64,000 nucleotides of DNA from an uncultured Deferribacteres bacterium (GTDB taxonomy: Bacteria; Zhuqueibacterota; JdFR-76; DREG01): assembly GCA_913009825.1 (NCBI GenBank), contig CAJVYQ010000023.1:1-64000 (forward strand), written 5' to 3'. Positions within the stretch are counted from its first letter, which is position 1. Every line of letters starts with the position of its first letter. Shown here piece by piece: positions 45,852 to 54,965 of the stretch. Under the pieces are notes generated by a model. That model was given only the letters and a program-made list of their open reading frames with translations. It had not been told where the DNA came from and did not search any database. Position numbers and translations under genes: made by a program.

Positions 45852-48800
45852 ATGGCAAAGTTACTCATCGTCGATGACGAGAAACCTGTGCGGGGAATTC
45901 TTTCACGCATGCTCAGCGAAGCGGGTCATGAAGTGTGTGAGGCAGAAGATTCCGAACATGCCCGCATCGTTTTAAAACAGCATGAATTTGAGGCTGTCTT
46001 TTGTGATGTGGAGATGCCGGGCGAGTCCGGTGTGGATCTGGTGGCCTTTATTGTGCAGGAATACCCGGACACCGCCGTTATCATGGCAACCATTCTCAAT
46101 GATGCCAAAATAGTCGACCGGGTGCTCAAACTGGGTGTGTATGGTTATATTGTAAAACCGCTGGACAAAAATCAGGTTCAGATTGTTCTGGCCAATGCGC
46201 TGCACCGGCGCGAGTTGGAGATAAATAACCGCCGCCAGCAGGAGAATCTGGAACGGCTTGTTGCAGAGCGTACTTCGGAACTGCACACAACCATCGAACA
46301 GCTTAAAACAGTAGAACAGTTTCTGCGGGAAAGAGAAGAGAAATTCAGAACTATCAGCACTTATGCCAAAGACGGCATTGTGATGATCGATGAAGATGAT
46401 ACGGTAGCTTACTGGAATAGTGCGGCGGAGAAAATATTCGGATATTCGGAACAGGAAATCATCGGCCGGAAACTCCATGATTTTATTGTGCCTGAACAGT
46501 ATGTAGCTGCAAGTCAAGAAGGATTTAAAAAATTTAGGCGGAAGGGTTCCGGAGATGCCCTGGGACAAATACTGGAATTAAAAGCCTACCGAAAAGACAG
46601 ATCGATTTTTCCCGTTGAACTCTCGATCTCCGCGACAAAATATCATGAAAAATGGATGGCTATCGGAATTATCCGGGATATAACCCGGCGTAAAGAAATA
46701 GAAGAAGAAGAAAAACGCATGGCCACTTATGCCACGCTGATTAATGAAATCAGTCAGAGAGTAAGCAGTAAACTGAACCTGAATGAATTTCTGAACGAGA
46801 CGGTGTCAGCCATCCTGGATGCATTTCATTACTACGGTGTGATGATTCTTCTAACAGATCAAAACGGAAAAAGTTTGCAATTAAAAGCCATTGCCGGCGG
46901 TTATACCGCGATTTTTCCTGATGATCTCTCATTTTCTCTGGACGAAGGGATGATTGGATATTGTGCTGTGAGCGGAAAGATAGAATCTACCGGCGATGTG
47001 AGCAAAAATTCCCACTTTATTCAAAAAGCGGATGAAAAAACAAAATCCGAATTGGATGTTCCCATCAAAAGAAAAAACCGGGTACTTGGCGTACTGGACA
47101 TCCAGAGTGATCGGTATCATGCTTTCGGTGAATTGGATGTGACCGCCATGAAAACTCTGGCCAACCAGATTGCCATCGGTATCGATAATTCGATGTTATA
47201 TGAAAAAATGCGGCGGGAAATACGGGAACGCCAGCAGGCGGAAAAAGCGCTGTCACAGGAACAGCGTTTACTTCACCTTTTCATAGAGAACCTTCCCGAA
47301 GCGATCTATTTTAAAGATACTGCCGGCCGCTTTTTACAGATTAATCAAGCTCAGGCGAAACGGTTAGGATTGCAGTATCCGGGTGATGCTGTCGATAAAA
47401 CGGATTTCGACTTTTTTGACCGGGAGGTTGCCCGGCAGGTTTATGAGGAAGATCGGGAGATCATGAAGTCGGGTGATGTGAAGATTGATGAAAAAGAAAA
47501 AATGTATCCGGATGGCCGTACCCGCTGGATTACAACCACACGGGTGCCTTTACCGGATGAAAATGGAGGAGTCCTTGGACTTTGCGGTATCACCCGGGAT
47601 ATTACCCGGCAGAAATTAGTGGAAAAGGCGATAAAAGAAAGTGAACGGCGAATTAAAACTATCCTGGAATCGGTGCAGGCCGGCATCGTGATCGTTGATG
47701 TTGAAACCAGAAAAATTGTCGATGTCAATCGTACAGCGCTGAACTTAATCGGATCGGAAAAAGAAAATGTGATCGGAAAAGTTTGCCATCATTTTATCTG
47801 CCCTGCGGATGCAGGAAAGTGCCCGGTATGTGATCTGAATCAGAAGGTTGATAATTCGGAGAAAGTTTTGTTAACGATAGATAGCGAATCGATTCCGATC
47901 CTTAAAAATGTGGTAAAAGTGAAACTGGACGGCCACGAACGGTGTGTGGAGAGTTTTATCGATATCCGGCAACTGAAAGAGACGGAGAAGGCGCTCTCCC
48001 AAGCGCAAAAACTGGAATCCATCGGACAATTAGCGGCGGGAATTGCTCATGAAATCAACACGCCTACGCAATATATCGGCGATAACACCCGGTTTTTAAA
48101 AGAAGCTTTCAAGGATTTGAACCGGTTCATCACAAAATATAATCTGTTGAAGCAACAATGCAACGACAATAGCGCCGCTCATTTTATCCGGGATCTGGAC
48201 GATTTCTCGGCCGAGATCGATCTGGATTACCTGAAGGAAGAGATTCCCAAATCCATCGATGAGACACTGGGCGGCATTGAGGGAGTGGCAAAAATTGTCC
48301 GGTCCATGAAAGAATTTTCTCACCCCGGCATAAAAGAGAAAACTTTTATCGATTTGAATCATGCCATCGACAGTACCATCACCGTAAGCAGCAACGAGTG
48401 GAAATATGTGGCGGAAATGGAAACAGATTTTGATTCTGCCTTACCGATGGTAGATTGCCTGCCCGGTGAAATCAACCAGGTGATTTTAAATATCATCATC
48501 AATGCGGCGCATGCCATTGGGGATGTGTTGGGTGAAAATTCCGCAGAGAAAGGTAGAATTAAAGTTAAAACTCTTCACCGGAAAGATTGGGCGGAAATTC
48601 GCATCAGTGATTCAGGCAGCGGGATTCCTAAAGATGTGCAGACTAAAATATTTGATCCGTTTTTTACTACCAAGGCAATAGGTAAGGGAACCGGTCAGGG
48701 GCTGGCCATCGCCCACGATATCATTGTCAATAAACATAACGGAACCATTTCCTTTGAGACAATCGAAGGCGAGGGGACAACGTTTATCATCCGGTTGCCG

Positions 48801-48857
48801 GCTACCAAACCCGGAGAAGTAGCGGTTAAAAGTGATCAGGTGATGATGGAGAATTAA
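45852..48857 (+). CDS. Soluble histidine kinase with N-terminal receiver, PAS and GAF domains
   Basis: A 1001-residue protein without membrane segments. The order is receiver (1-120; Asp52 in FCDVEMPG), coiled coil (about 125-165), PAS (about 165-290), GAF (about 295-450), PAS (about 470-600) and PAS (about 605-715). The last PAS contains CHHFICPADAGKCPVCDLN, a Cys-rich motif seen in some sensory PAS domains. The kinase core follows, with the phospho-His in GIAHEINTPTQYIGDN. The ATPase has NIIINAAHAIGD, SDSGSGIP and TGQGLAIAHDI. A receiver at the front suggests it is itself controlled by phosphorylation, for example from the preceding kinase. Likely partners are the three response regulators downstream. 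Confidence 0.9.
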   Translation: MAKLLIVDDEKPVRGILSRMLSEAGHEVCEAEDSEHARIVLKQHEFEAVFCDVEMPGESGVDLVAFIVQEYPDTAVIMATILNDAKIVDRVLKLGVYGYIVKPLDKNQVQIVLANALHRRELEINNRRQQENLERLVAERTSELHTTIEQLKTVEQFLREREEKFRTISTYAKDGIVMIDEDDTVAYWNSAAEKIFGYSEQEIIGRKLHDFIVPEQYVAASQEGFKKFRRKGSGDALGQILELKAYRKDRSIFPVELSISATKYHEKWMAIGIIRDITRRKEIEEEEKRMATYATLINEISQRVSSKLNLNEFLNETVSAILDAFHYYGVMILLTDQNGKSLQLKAIAGGYTAIFPDDLSFSLDEGMIGYCAVSGKIESTGDVSKNSHFIQKADEKTKSELDVPIKRKNRVLGVLDIQSDRYHAFGELDVTAMKTLANQIAIGIDNSMLYEKMRREIRERQQAEKALSQEQRLLHLFIENLPEAIYFKDTAGRFLQINQAQAKRLGLQYPGDAVDKTDFDFFDREVARQVYEEDREIMKSGDVKIDEKEKMYPDGRTRWITTTRVPLPDENGGVLGLCGITRDITRQKLVEKAIKESERRIKTILESVQAGIVIVDVETRKIVDVNRTALNLIGSEKENVIGKVCHHFICPADAGKCPVCDLNQKVDNSEKVLLTIDSESIPILKNVVKVKLDGHERCVESFIDIRQLKETEKALSQAQKLESIGQLAAGIAHEINTPTQYIGDNTRFLKEAFKDLNRFITKYNLLKQQCNDNSAAHFIRDLDDFSAEIDLDYLKEEIPKSIDETLGGIEGVAKIVRSMKEFSHPGIKEKTFIDLNHAIDSTITVSSNEWKYVAEMETDFDSALPMVDCLPGEINQVILNIIINAAHAIGDVLGENSAEKGRIKVKTLHRKDWAEIRISDSGSGIPKDVQTKIFDPFFTTKAIGKGTGQGLAIAHDIIVNKHNGTISFETIEGEGTTFIIRLPATKPGEVAVKSDQVMMEN

Positions 48858-49222
48858 TCATTGCCCCTTAAATTACCGCCTCGTGGCTCACCGCGGTGTG
48901 AAGATAGTGATTTTAATGGAGTATTTTTTAATTCAACCCTAAATTGAGCGATTCTTAGTTTGAAACAACCACCCAAAGAGTTTTGTCATTCTGCCTGCCC
49001 GACCGCAGGCGGGAAAGAATCTTGTTAGTTCTGTGCACTAAACCAACAAGATTCCTACGGAATGACATGAGAATCGCTCAATTCAGGTCAACAATATTAT
49101 GAGAGGGGGAAGGGGAGTGTAAGACATTTGTGCTATAATTTGATCTGTCGGATTTATCGGGGGAATGAAATATAAAATGAAATCGGGGAAAAAAATGATG
49201 ACGAAGTGTGAGGTGAAAGCAG
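48858..49222. other. Gap with a 150-bp element
   Basis: The gap holds the element at 48938-49087 and about 135 bases of sequence before the HDOD regulator without recognisable signals. The text cctcgtggctcaccgcggtg (48889-48908) resembles the reverse complement of text at 16778-16797. Confidence 0.6.
48938..49087. mobile_element. 150-bp MITE-like element, copy 2
   Basis: Same orientation and length as the copy at 29586, with about six differences by eye. The ends are CCTAAATTGAGCGATTCT and AGAATCGCTCAATTCAGG. The flanks are identical 5-mers TCAAC (48933-48937 and 49088-49092). It is non-coding and folds into nested hairpins. Confidence 0.88.
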
Positions 49223-50452
49223 ATGAGTGAGATAAAAATTCTGTTTGTGGATGACGAACCCAACATCCTGGGGGGATTAAGAAGAATGCTGCGCAATATG
49301 CGGCATGAGTGGCAGATGAAATTTGTCGGCAGCGGACAGGAGGCGCTGCAGGCGCTTCAGGAAGAACCGTTCGACGTTATCGTTTCCGATATGCGTATGC
49401 CGGGAATGAACGGCGCCGAGTTGTTAATCGAAGTGATGAATCGTTATCCCCGGATGATTCGCATTATCCTTTCCGGCTATACGGATCAGGATTTAATCCT
49501 GAAAGCGGTTCGTCCGGCGCACCAGTATCTTTCCAAACCTTCCAATGCAGATAAGATCATAAACACAATCAAACGGGCCGGGAATTTAAGAAATCTGCTG
49601 AAAAATGAAAATCTGCTCAAAATTGTGGCACAGGTTGATACCTTGCCCAGCCTGCCGGATCTGTACTGGGAAATTTTACATGAATTACGTTCCGAAAATT
49701 CATCGTTACAGAAAATAGAGAAAATTATTTCCCGGGATGTGGGAATGACGGCAAAAATATTACAGTTAGTAAATTCAGCTTTTTTTGGTCTGCCCCGTCA
49801 CATTTCCATTCCTGCTCAGGCGGTTAGTCTTTTAGGGATCGATATCATTAAAACGCTGGTTCTGTCGGTACAGATTTTCTCGGAATCTGATGGAGGAGAG
49901 ATCGCTGGTTTCTCACTTAAAGAGATTATAGACCATAGTTTTTATACCGCAAAAATGGCCAAAGAGATCGCCAGAGCGGAAACCGGAAATAATATGGTTA
50001 TCGATGACGCTTACATGGCGGGAGTTCTGCACGATGCCGGCAAAATGATCTTATGCCATAATTTTCCGCAGCAGTATGCGGAAGTTTTAGCTTTGACGAA
50101 ACGGAAAGAGATACCGGAATTTATGGCAGAAAAGGAAATTTTCGGCACGTCCCACAGCAAAGTTGGGGCGTATCTCATGGGTCTGTGGGGCATGTCCGAT
50201 GCCGTTGTGGAAGATATTGCGTATCATCACAACCCTGCCGCAGCGCCGGACCGGGAATTTTCCTCCCTGACTGCGCTTTATGTGGCGAATATTTTTGAAA
50301 AAAATTTAAACGGTTCTCATGATAGCAGCAAAAATAGTATGGATTATAACTATCTGACCGGGATGGGAATGGAAAATCATGTGGATGATTGGCAAGAATT
50401 GTGCAGGAAAGTTAAAAATAGGAGTAACTATTCATGGAGCTTACCTGAATAA
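49223..50452 (+). CDS. Response regulator with HDOD output domain
   Basis: A 409-residue regulator: a receiver (1-120; Asp56 in SDMRMPG) followed by an HDOD domain (about 140-340), a metal-independent relative of HD phosphohydrolases used as a signalling scaffold. TAKILQLVNSAFFGLPRHISIPAQAVSLLG is the HDOD core. A C-terminal segment keeps HD-like residues (VLHDAGKMIL, YHHNP), so some phosphohydrolase function is not excluded. The last nine residues (SNYSWSLPE) and the TAA are encoded by a 33-bp mini-element (50424-50456), so this C-terminus is not ancestral. The next regulator starts 18 bases on. Confidence 0.88.
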   Translation: MSEIKILFVDDEPNILGGLRRMLRNMRHEWQMKFVGSGQEALQALQEEPFDVIVSDMRMPGMNGAELLIEVMNRYPRMIRIILSGYTDQDLILKAVRPAHQYLSKPSNADKIINTIKRAGNLRNLLKNENLLKIVAQVDTLPSLPDLYWEILHELRSENSSLQKIEKIISRDVGMTAKILQLVNSAFFGLPRHISIPAQAVSLLGIDIIKTLVLSVQIFSESDGGEIAGFSLKEIIDHSFYTAKMAKEIARAETGNNMVIDDAYMAGVLHDAGKMILCHNFPQQYAEVLALTKRKEIPEFMAEKEIFGTSHSKVGAYLMGLWGMSDAVVEDIAYHHNPAAAPDREFSSLTALYVANIFEKNLNGSHDSSKNSMDYNYLTGMGMENHVDDWQELCRKVKNRSNYSWSLPE

Positions 50453-50456
50453 TTAC
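50424..50456. mobile_element. 33-bp minimal GTAAC-type element with 8-bp flanking repeats
   Basis: GTAACTATTCAT and CCTGAATAATTAC face each other across only eight bases. The flanking 8-mers AAATAGGA (50416-50423) and AGATAGGA (50457-50464) agree at 7 of 8 positions. It is read as the last codons of the HDOD regulator and provides its TAA stop (50450-50452). Confidence 0.65.
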
Positions 50457-50470
50457 AGATAGGAAAAAAG

Positions 50471-51619
50471 ATGTCAGAGAAAATTTTGTTTGTCGATGAT
50501 GAGTTGAATATATTGCATTCCATCCGGCGTCAGTTGCGCAAAAATTTCAATATGGAAACGGCTCTTGGCGGTGAAGAAGGACTGGTAAAAATAGAGCAGA
50601 ATGGCCCTTTTGCTGTTGTGGTTTCCGATTTTCGGATGCCCGGTCTGAACGGTGTGCAATTCTTGGCAAAAGTTCGTAATGTTGCTCCCGATACCGTGCG
50701 CATGATACTTACCGGTTATGCAGATGTTACAACGACAATAACCGCAGTGAACGAAGGGAATATTTTCCGTTTTCTCACCAAACCGTGCCCCACCGAAAAA
50801 CTACTGACCGCTCTTTCGGCCGGTTTACATCAATATCAATTGATAACTGCCGAGAAAGAACTGCTGGAAAAAACCTTAAAAGGCAGTGTTAAAATTTTAA
50901 CGGAAATCATGGCGTTGGTAAATCCGGAGGCGTTTGGCCGGTCGGCGCGGATCCAACGGTTGGTGAAAAATATTGCCGAAGAGATGCATTTGCCGGATAT
51001 CTGGGAATTGGAAACGGCCGCCATGTTATCCCAGATAGGCTATATCATATTGTCCGAAACGACCATGAAGAAAATCAAATCCGGACAACCTCTAACGAGA
51101 GAAGAGATGAAACTGATAGATAAACATGCTTCTGTTGCAGCCAATTTATTGAGCAATATCCCGAGAATGAAAAAAATCGCCGATGCCATTGCATACCAGG
51201 ATAAGCATTACGACGGCAGCGGTTCTCCGCCTGATTCCGTTAAAGAGAAAGCCATCCCGGTTGGCGCCAGGTTGTTGAAAGTTACACTGGATTTTGACCG
51301 GTTGGAGTCGGGAGGATGGTTCAATGATGAAGCTTTGCAAATTCTGGAAAATCGCAACGGTGTTTATGATCTCTCCATACTGCATCTCCTGAAAAGAATC
51401 GTCTTGGCAAAGAAAACGGATCAACATGTTAAAAGTGTAAAATTGGCCCAGCTTACTCCAAATATGATTTTTGAAGAAGATGTCAAATCCGACCGGGGAG
51501 TGCTGCTGATTTCCCGCGGACAGGAGGCCGGTGTGATCATGATCGAGCGGTTGAAAAATTATGCCAAAACCTCCGGCATCAAACAACCGATTTTGGTGTC
51601 CGTTGCTGCGGGGAAATAA
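50471..51619 (+). CDS. Response regulator with degenerate HD-GYP-like domain
   Basis: A 382-residue protein: a receiver (1-120; Asp53 in VSDFRMPG) and an HD-GYP-like domain (about 145-300). Key residues are lost. The first His is replaced around Arg157 (GRSARIQRLV), the HD pair by Ser187-Gln188 (AMLSQIGYIIL), and the HH pair by Gln243-Asp244. Only the tail DGSGSP (248-253) of the HDGSGYP signature remains. It is therefore unlikely to hydrolyse cyclic-di-GMP and may act as a binding or scaffold protein. Residues 305-382 are an extra domain. Its receiver is similar to those of the two flanking regulators, suggesting tandem duplication. Confidence 0.85.
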   Translation: MSEKILFVDDELNILHSIRRQLRKNFNMETALGGEEGLVKIEQNGPFAVVVSDFRMPGLNGVQFLAKVRNVAPDTVRMILTGYADVTTTITAVNEGNIFRFLTKPCPTEKLLTALSAGLHQYQLITAEKELLEKTLKGSVKILTEIMALVNPEAFGRSARIQRLVKNIAEEMHLPDIWELETAAMLSQIGYIILSETTMKKIKSGQPLTREEMKLIDKHASVAANLLSNIPRMKKIADAIAYQDKHYDGSGSPPDSVKEKAIPVGARLLKVTLDFDRLESGGWFNDEALQILENRNGVYDLSILHLLKRIVLAKKTDQHVKSVKLAQLTPNMIFEEDVKSDRGVLLISRGQEAGVIMIERLKNYAKTSGIKQPILVSVAAGK

Positions 51620-51659
51620 GTAGCTTGTCCTCATTTATAAAAATAAGGCGGTAGAAAGT

Positions 51660-52250
51660 ATGTCACAAAAAATTCTCTTTGTCGATGATGAACCGAACGT
51701 GATTAATTCTCTGAGACGAACCTTGCAGAAAGAGTCTTTTGAGATACTGAGCGCTTTTTCAGGACAGGAAGCTCTGCAGCTTTTATCCGAACACATTGTC
51801 GATGTAGTTATTTCCGATGAACAGATGCCGGGGATGTCCGGCACGGAGCTGTTGAGCCGGATAAGCAAAAGCTATCCGGATACGGTCCGGATTGTTTTAA
51901 CCGGAAACGCAAATATCGATATGGCCGTCCGGGCGATTAACGAGGGACAAATTTACCGTTTCTTACGCAAACCCTGCCACGAATTAGAATTGATTGCCAT
52001 CATTCATGCAGCTCTACAGCACAGAGAATTTTTGCAGAAAACCAAAGAGCTGCTGAAACTCTACCGGCAGCAATCCGGTTATGTGGCGCAATTGGAGAAC
52101 CGTTTCCCCGGTATCTCCGACGTGCAAAAAGATGAAAAAGGCACTGTTGTCCTGACAGATATCCCGGATAATTATGAGAACCTGATCAAAGAAATAGAGA
52201 ATGAACTGGGTAAATCCCGAAGAAAAAAGCAGTACCAATTGTTGGGTTGA
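51660..52250 (+). CDS. Response regulator with short coiled tail
   Basis: A 196-residue protein: a receiver (1-125; Asp53 in ISDEQMPG, Lys in LRKPC) and a tail of about 70 residues. The tail starts with a helix (HREFLQKTKELLKLYRQQ) and has the segment ENRFPGISDVQKDEKGTVVLTD, a conserved short tail seen with other regulators of this type. There is no DNA-binding, enzymatic or GGDEF domain, so it probably signals by protein contact or acts as a phosphate sink. It closes the five-gene signalling island; the three regulator genes are 18 and 40 bases apart. Confidence 0.85.
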   Translation: MSQKILFVDDEPNVINSLRRTLQKESFEILSAFSGQEALQLLSEHIVDVVISDEQMPGMSGTELLSRISKSYPDTVRIVLTGNANIDMAVRAINEGQIYRFLRKPCHELELIAIIHAALQHREFLQKTKELLKLYRQQSGYVAQLENRFPGISDVQKDEKGTVVLTDIPDNYENLIKEIENELGKSRRKKQYQLLG

Positions 52251-52845
52251 ACCCAACAACTGCAATAAGTAATCCATACTCATTTCTCATTTTTGATAGC
52301 CAACAATTTAATTCTACAGATATTTATCCCCAAAATGCGGCGCTTTTATATTGAAAAATTGGCGGGGAAATATCCGGTTTGAACCGGTTTCTGCCGTGTT
52401 GTTGATTTAAAATTGGCGCCTGGAATAAAAAAAAATGGTGATACTTTAGTTTTTTGCAAAATTTCACCAACCATCTATGAAACAACTCTAAAAACATACC
52501 GGATGAATGGGAAGGAAATATTTTTCATTTTAGCTTAAACCTAAATTGAGCGATTCTTATGTCATTCCGTAGGAATCTTATTGGTTTAGTGCAAAGGATT
52601 AAAAAGATTCTTTCCCGCCTGCGGTCGGGCAGGCAGAATGACAAAACTCTTTGGGTGGTTATCGCAAGCTAAAAATCGCTCAATTTAGGTTAAATAAAAA
52701 ATGTTGGCAAGACGTACTGATACGAACTGCTCAGAAATAAAAATAGTTGCAAATAAAGATATTTGTTACTTTTTATAATTTATCCATCGAATTTATTTTT
52801 AACCCGGATTTTTTAAAAAAAATTTTAACAGAATACGGAGAGAAT
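52251..52845. other. 595-bp gap with a 150-bp element
   Basis: The first 190 bases show nothing recognisable. The text gatactttagttttttgcaaaa (52440-52461) resembles the left end of the 61149 element. The 150-bp element at 52540-52689 follows, then 156 bases up to the next gene, which has a ggagag ribosome site. An open frame from 52747 extends the next gene upstream but lacks a signal-peptide-type start. Confidence 0.55.
52540..52689. mobile_element. 150-bp MITE-like element, copy 3 (inverted)
   Basis: Opposite orientation to copies 1 and 2. The ends are CCTAAATTGAGCGATTCTTA and AAAAATCGCTCAATTTAGG. The flanks are identical 5-mers TTAAA (52535-52539 and 52690-52694). It differs from copy 4 at only about four positions. 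Confidence 0.88.
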
Positions 52846-53703
52846 ATGGTCAGGTACAAAAAGTCAGCATTTTTTTTAAGCATCTTTTTTCTTACCGGTA
52901 ATATCCTTTTTGCCCAGGAAAAAGAGCAGTCCCAATATGGCTGGAAGAAAGAAGTTGTCGGAGAGGTTAATCTATCGCAGGCCGGTTTTGATAATTGGGC
53001 GCAGGGCGGAGAGAATTCTTTAGTGTGGCAGTTGAACCTGAACGGGAAGTTTGTAAACGATCAGGAAAAAATGAACTGGTCAAACACCGGGAAATTCACA
53101 TTCGGCCGCACAAAAGTCGGGGATCAGGATTCAAGAAAATCCATAGATGAGTTAAAATTGGAGAGTGTGCTTACCTACAAATTGGGCAGTCTGATAAATC
53201 CTTACATTGCCGCCACGGGAGAAACCCAATCGGCAACCGGTTACCGGTACGAAGGTGAGACCAAAGTTGCCGTGTCCGGATTTTTGGATCCGGTTTATTT
53301 TACACAGAGTGCAGGCGTTGGCTATACTCTGAATAAGCAGTTCAAAACCCGCTTTGGCGCCGCGGCAAAACAGACCGTCACCAGCAATTATCCGGTTCCT
53401 TATGCGGATGACCCTGCCACAGAAACTGTGGAGAAAACAAAATCGGAGATTGGTGCCGAATTCGTGACGGATCTGAACCTGAAATTGAATAAGACAACAT
53501 TGCTTATTTCAAAGCTGGAACTTTTTTCCAATCTAACTGCTTTTGATGAAATTGATGTGCGCTGGGATAATCTTGTTTCCGCTAAAATTTCCAAATATAT
53601 CAACGTGAATTTTAATGTGAAACTTTTTTATGATAAAGATATTTCCAAAAAACGCCAGCTCAAGCAGGCGCTTGCTGTCGGTTTTACTTATTCCTTCTTT
53701 TGA
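52846..53703 (+). CDS. DUF3078-like secreted protein, probable outer-membrane barrel
   Basis: A 285-residue protein with a signal peptide ending NILFAQ. The opening WKKEVVGEVNLSQAGFDNWAQGGENSLVWQLNLNGKF is the hallmark of DUF3078 proteins, common in Bacteroidota and relatives. The remainder alternates like a beta-barrel and ends in FTYSFF, a terminal aromatic residue. ATG 52846 is chosen for the signal peptide and the ggagag ribosome site; an upstream in-frame ATG at 52747 would place the signal peptide internally. Function is unknown. The lipoprotein gene follows 45 bases later, probably in one operon. Confidence 0.8.
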   Translation: MVRYKKSAFFLSIFFLTGNILFAQEKEQSQYGWKKEVVGEVNLSQAGFDNWAQGGENSLVWQLNLNGKFVNDQEKMNWSNTGKFTFGRTKVGDQDSRKSIDELKLESVLTYKLGSLINPYIAATGETQSATGYRYEGETKVAVSGFLDPVYFTQSAGVGYTLNKQFKTRFGAAAKQTVTSNYPVPYADDPATETVEKTKSEIGAEFVTDLNLKLNKTTLLISKLELFSNLTAFDEIDVRWDNLVSAKISKYINVNFNVKLFYDKDISKKRQLKQALAVGFTYSFF

Positions 53704-53748
53704 TAAAAGATAGGAATCCTGATGATATTTTTAAATAAGGTGGATATC

Positions 53749-54621
53749 ATGAAAAAATACCCGCATGTAAAATCGGTTTTTGAGGCAATCTTGCCCCTGC
53801 TTTTTTTGTTGACCTCCTGTTCTTATAAGGAATTGCTCAACAAAGCCAACCTGAAAAATCCTGAGGTGGAAGTAGAGAAAGTTCGTTTTTCCGGCCTTTC
53901 TTTTGATTCTGTGAATCTGCTTTTCGATCTGAAAATTAAAAATCCCAACGGAATCGGGGTCAACCTTGCCGGATTCGATTACGATTTTCAGATCAACGAC
54001 AACTCGTTTGTAAGCGGCAGACAGGAAAACGGACTGAAAATTGTTGCCGGGGGAGAAAATGTGATCGGTTTGCCCGTCACGTTAAAATTTAAAGAACTTT
54101 TTCAGACTTACAAAACTCTCCGGGATCAGGATAGTTTGGCCTACAAATTGGCCTGTTCTTTCTCGTTTGATCTGCCGGTTTTTGGCGCCGTCAAAGTGCC
54201 GGTGAGTAAATCCGGGATGCTGCCGGTTTTGAAATTACCGTCTGTTTCCCTTGCCGGGGTGAAATTGAACAAGCTCAGTTTCTCCGGTGCGGATATGAAA
54301 CTTCAGGTGAAATTGAAAAATGACAACCCGTTCAAATTGTTTGTCGGCAAATTTAAATATGAATTCGCCGGGAATAGCAAAAACTGGATTTCGGGTGTCA
54401 ATGAGAAAAGCATGACGGTCGGTGGAAAAGGCGAATCGATCATCGAAATTCCGGTGTCGTTAAATTTTCTACAGGCCGGTCGTTCGGTTTACCAATTGCT
54501 GACGGGCGACCGGAATTTGAATTACAAACTTCTCGGCAGTGTTGATTTTTCTACTTCATTGCCAATTATCGGCGAGGTAAAGCTCCTGTTCGACCAATCC
54601 GGACAGGTGAAAATTAGGTAA
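53749..54621 (+). CDS. LEA14-like (LEA type 2) lipoprotein
   Basis: A 290-residue lipoprotein. The lipobox LLTSC places the lipidated Cys at residue 24. Two LEA-type-2/WHy-like beta-sandwich repeats follow (about 35-155 and 165-285): VRFSGLSFDSVNLLFDLKIKNPNG and LNKLSFSGADMKLQVKLKNDNPF are the matching openings. Such proteins bind hydrophobic molecules or other envelope proteins; the role here is unknown. ATG 53749 is preferred for the aaggtgg ribosome site and signal peptide. The stop codon TAA (54619-54621) lies in the left end of a mobile element. Removing the element and one 8-bp repeat restores an end VKISK instead of VKIR. Confidence 0.8.
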   Translation: MKKYPHVKSVFEAILPLLFLLTSCSYKELLNKANLKNPEVEVEKVRFSGLSFDSVNLLFDLKIKNPNGIGVNLAGFDYDFQINDNSFVSGRQENGLKIVAGGENVIGLPVTLKFKELFQTYKTLRDQDSLAYKLACSFSFDLPVFGAVKVPVSKSGMLPVLKLPSVSLAGVKLNKLSFSGADMKLQVKLKNDNPFKLFVGKFKYEFAGNSKNWISGVNEKSMTVGGKGESIIEIPVSLNFLQAGRSVYQLLTGDRNLNYKLLGSVDFSTSLPIIGEVKLLFDQSGQVKIR

Positions 54622-54965
54622 CTATTCAGGTTGCCCGCTAATATCGCTAAAAAACGAGAATCGTTAACTATTTTGTCCTATTCGTATGATTTCGTGTAAT
54701 TCGCGGGCTGAACAGGCAGACGATTTTTTCAATTTCTCTGCGCTCTCCGCGTCTCTGCGTTAAAAAAACAGGCGCTTTAAAACGCAGAGACGCAGAGAAC
54801 GCAAAGGAAGCGGATTTGTTCAAAAAACTAAAGTGTTACGGTATTGTCACTACTCAGGCAGCCCGCGAAAGACTCAAAAAAAAACAGGAAAAAAGTTAGA
54901 TGAGATCATTCGATTGTTTCGTGTGTTTTCTGCCTGTGTCAGACAGACGTGAGCTGAATAGTTAC
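54618..54965. mobile_element. 348-bp composite GTAAC-type element, copy 2, perfect 8-bp duplication
   Basis: It begins GTAACTATTCAGG and ends GCTGAATAGTTAC. The flanks are identical 8-mers AAAATTAG (54610-54617 and 54966-54973). The modules are the same as in the copy at 44975, and the two differ at only a few positions by eye. It lands on the end of the preceding lipoprotein gene and provides its stop codon. Confidence 0.88.

Noticed and set aside
41495-52250. Integrated phage or plasmid region
   Set aside because: There are no integrase, phage structural or replication genes, and base composition looks like that of its neighbours.
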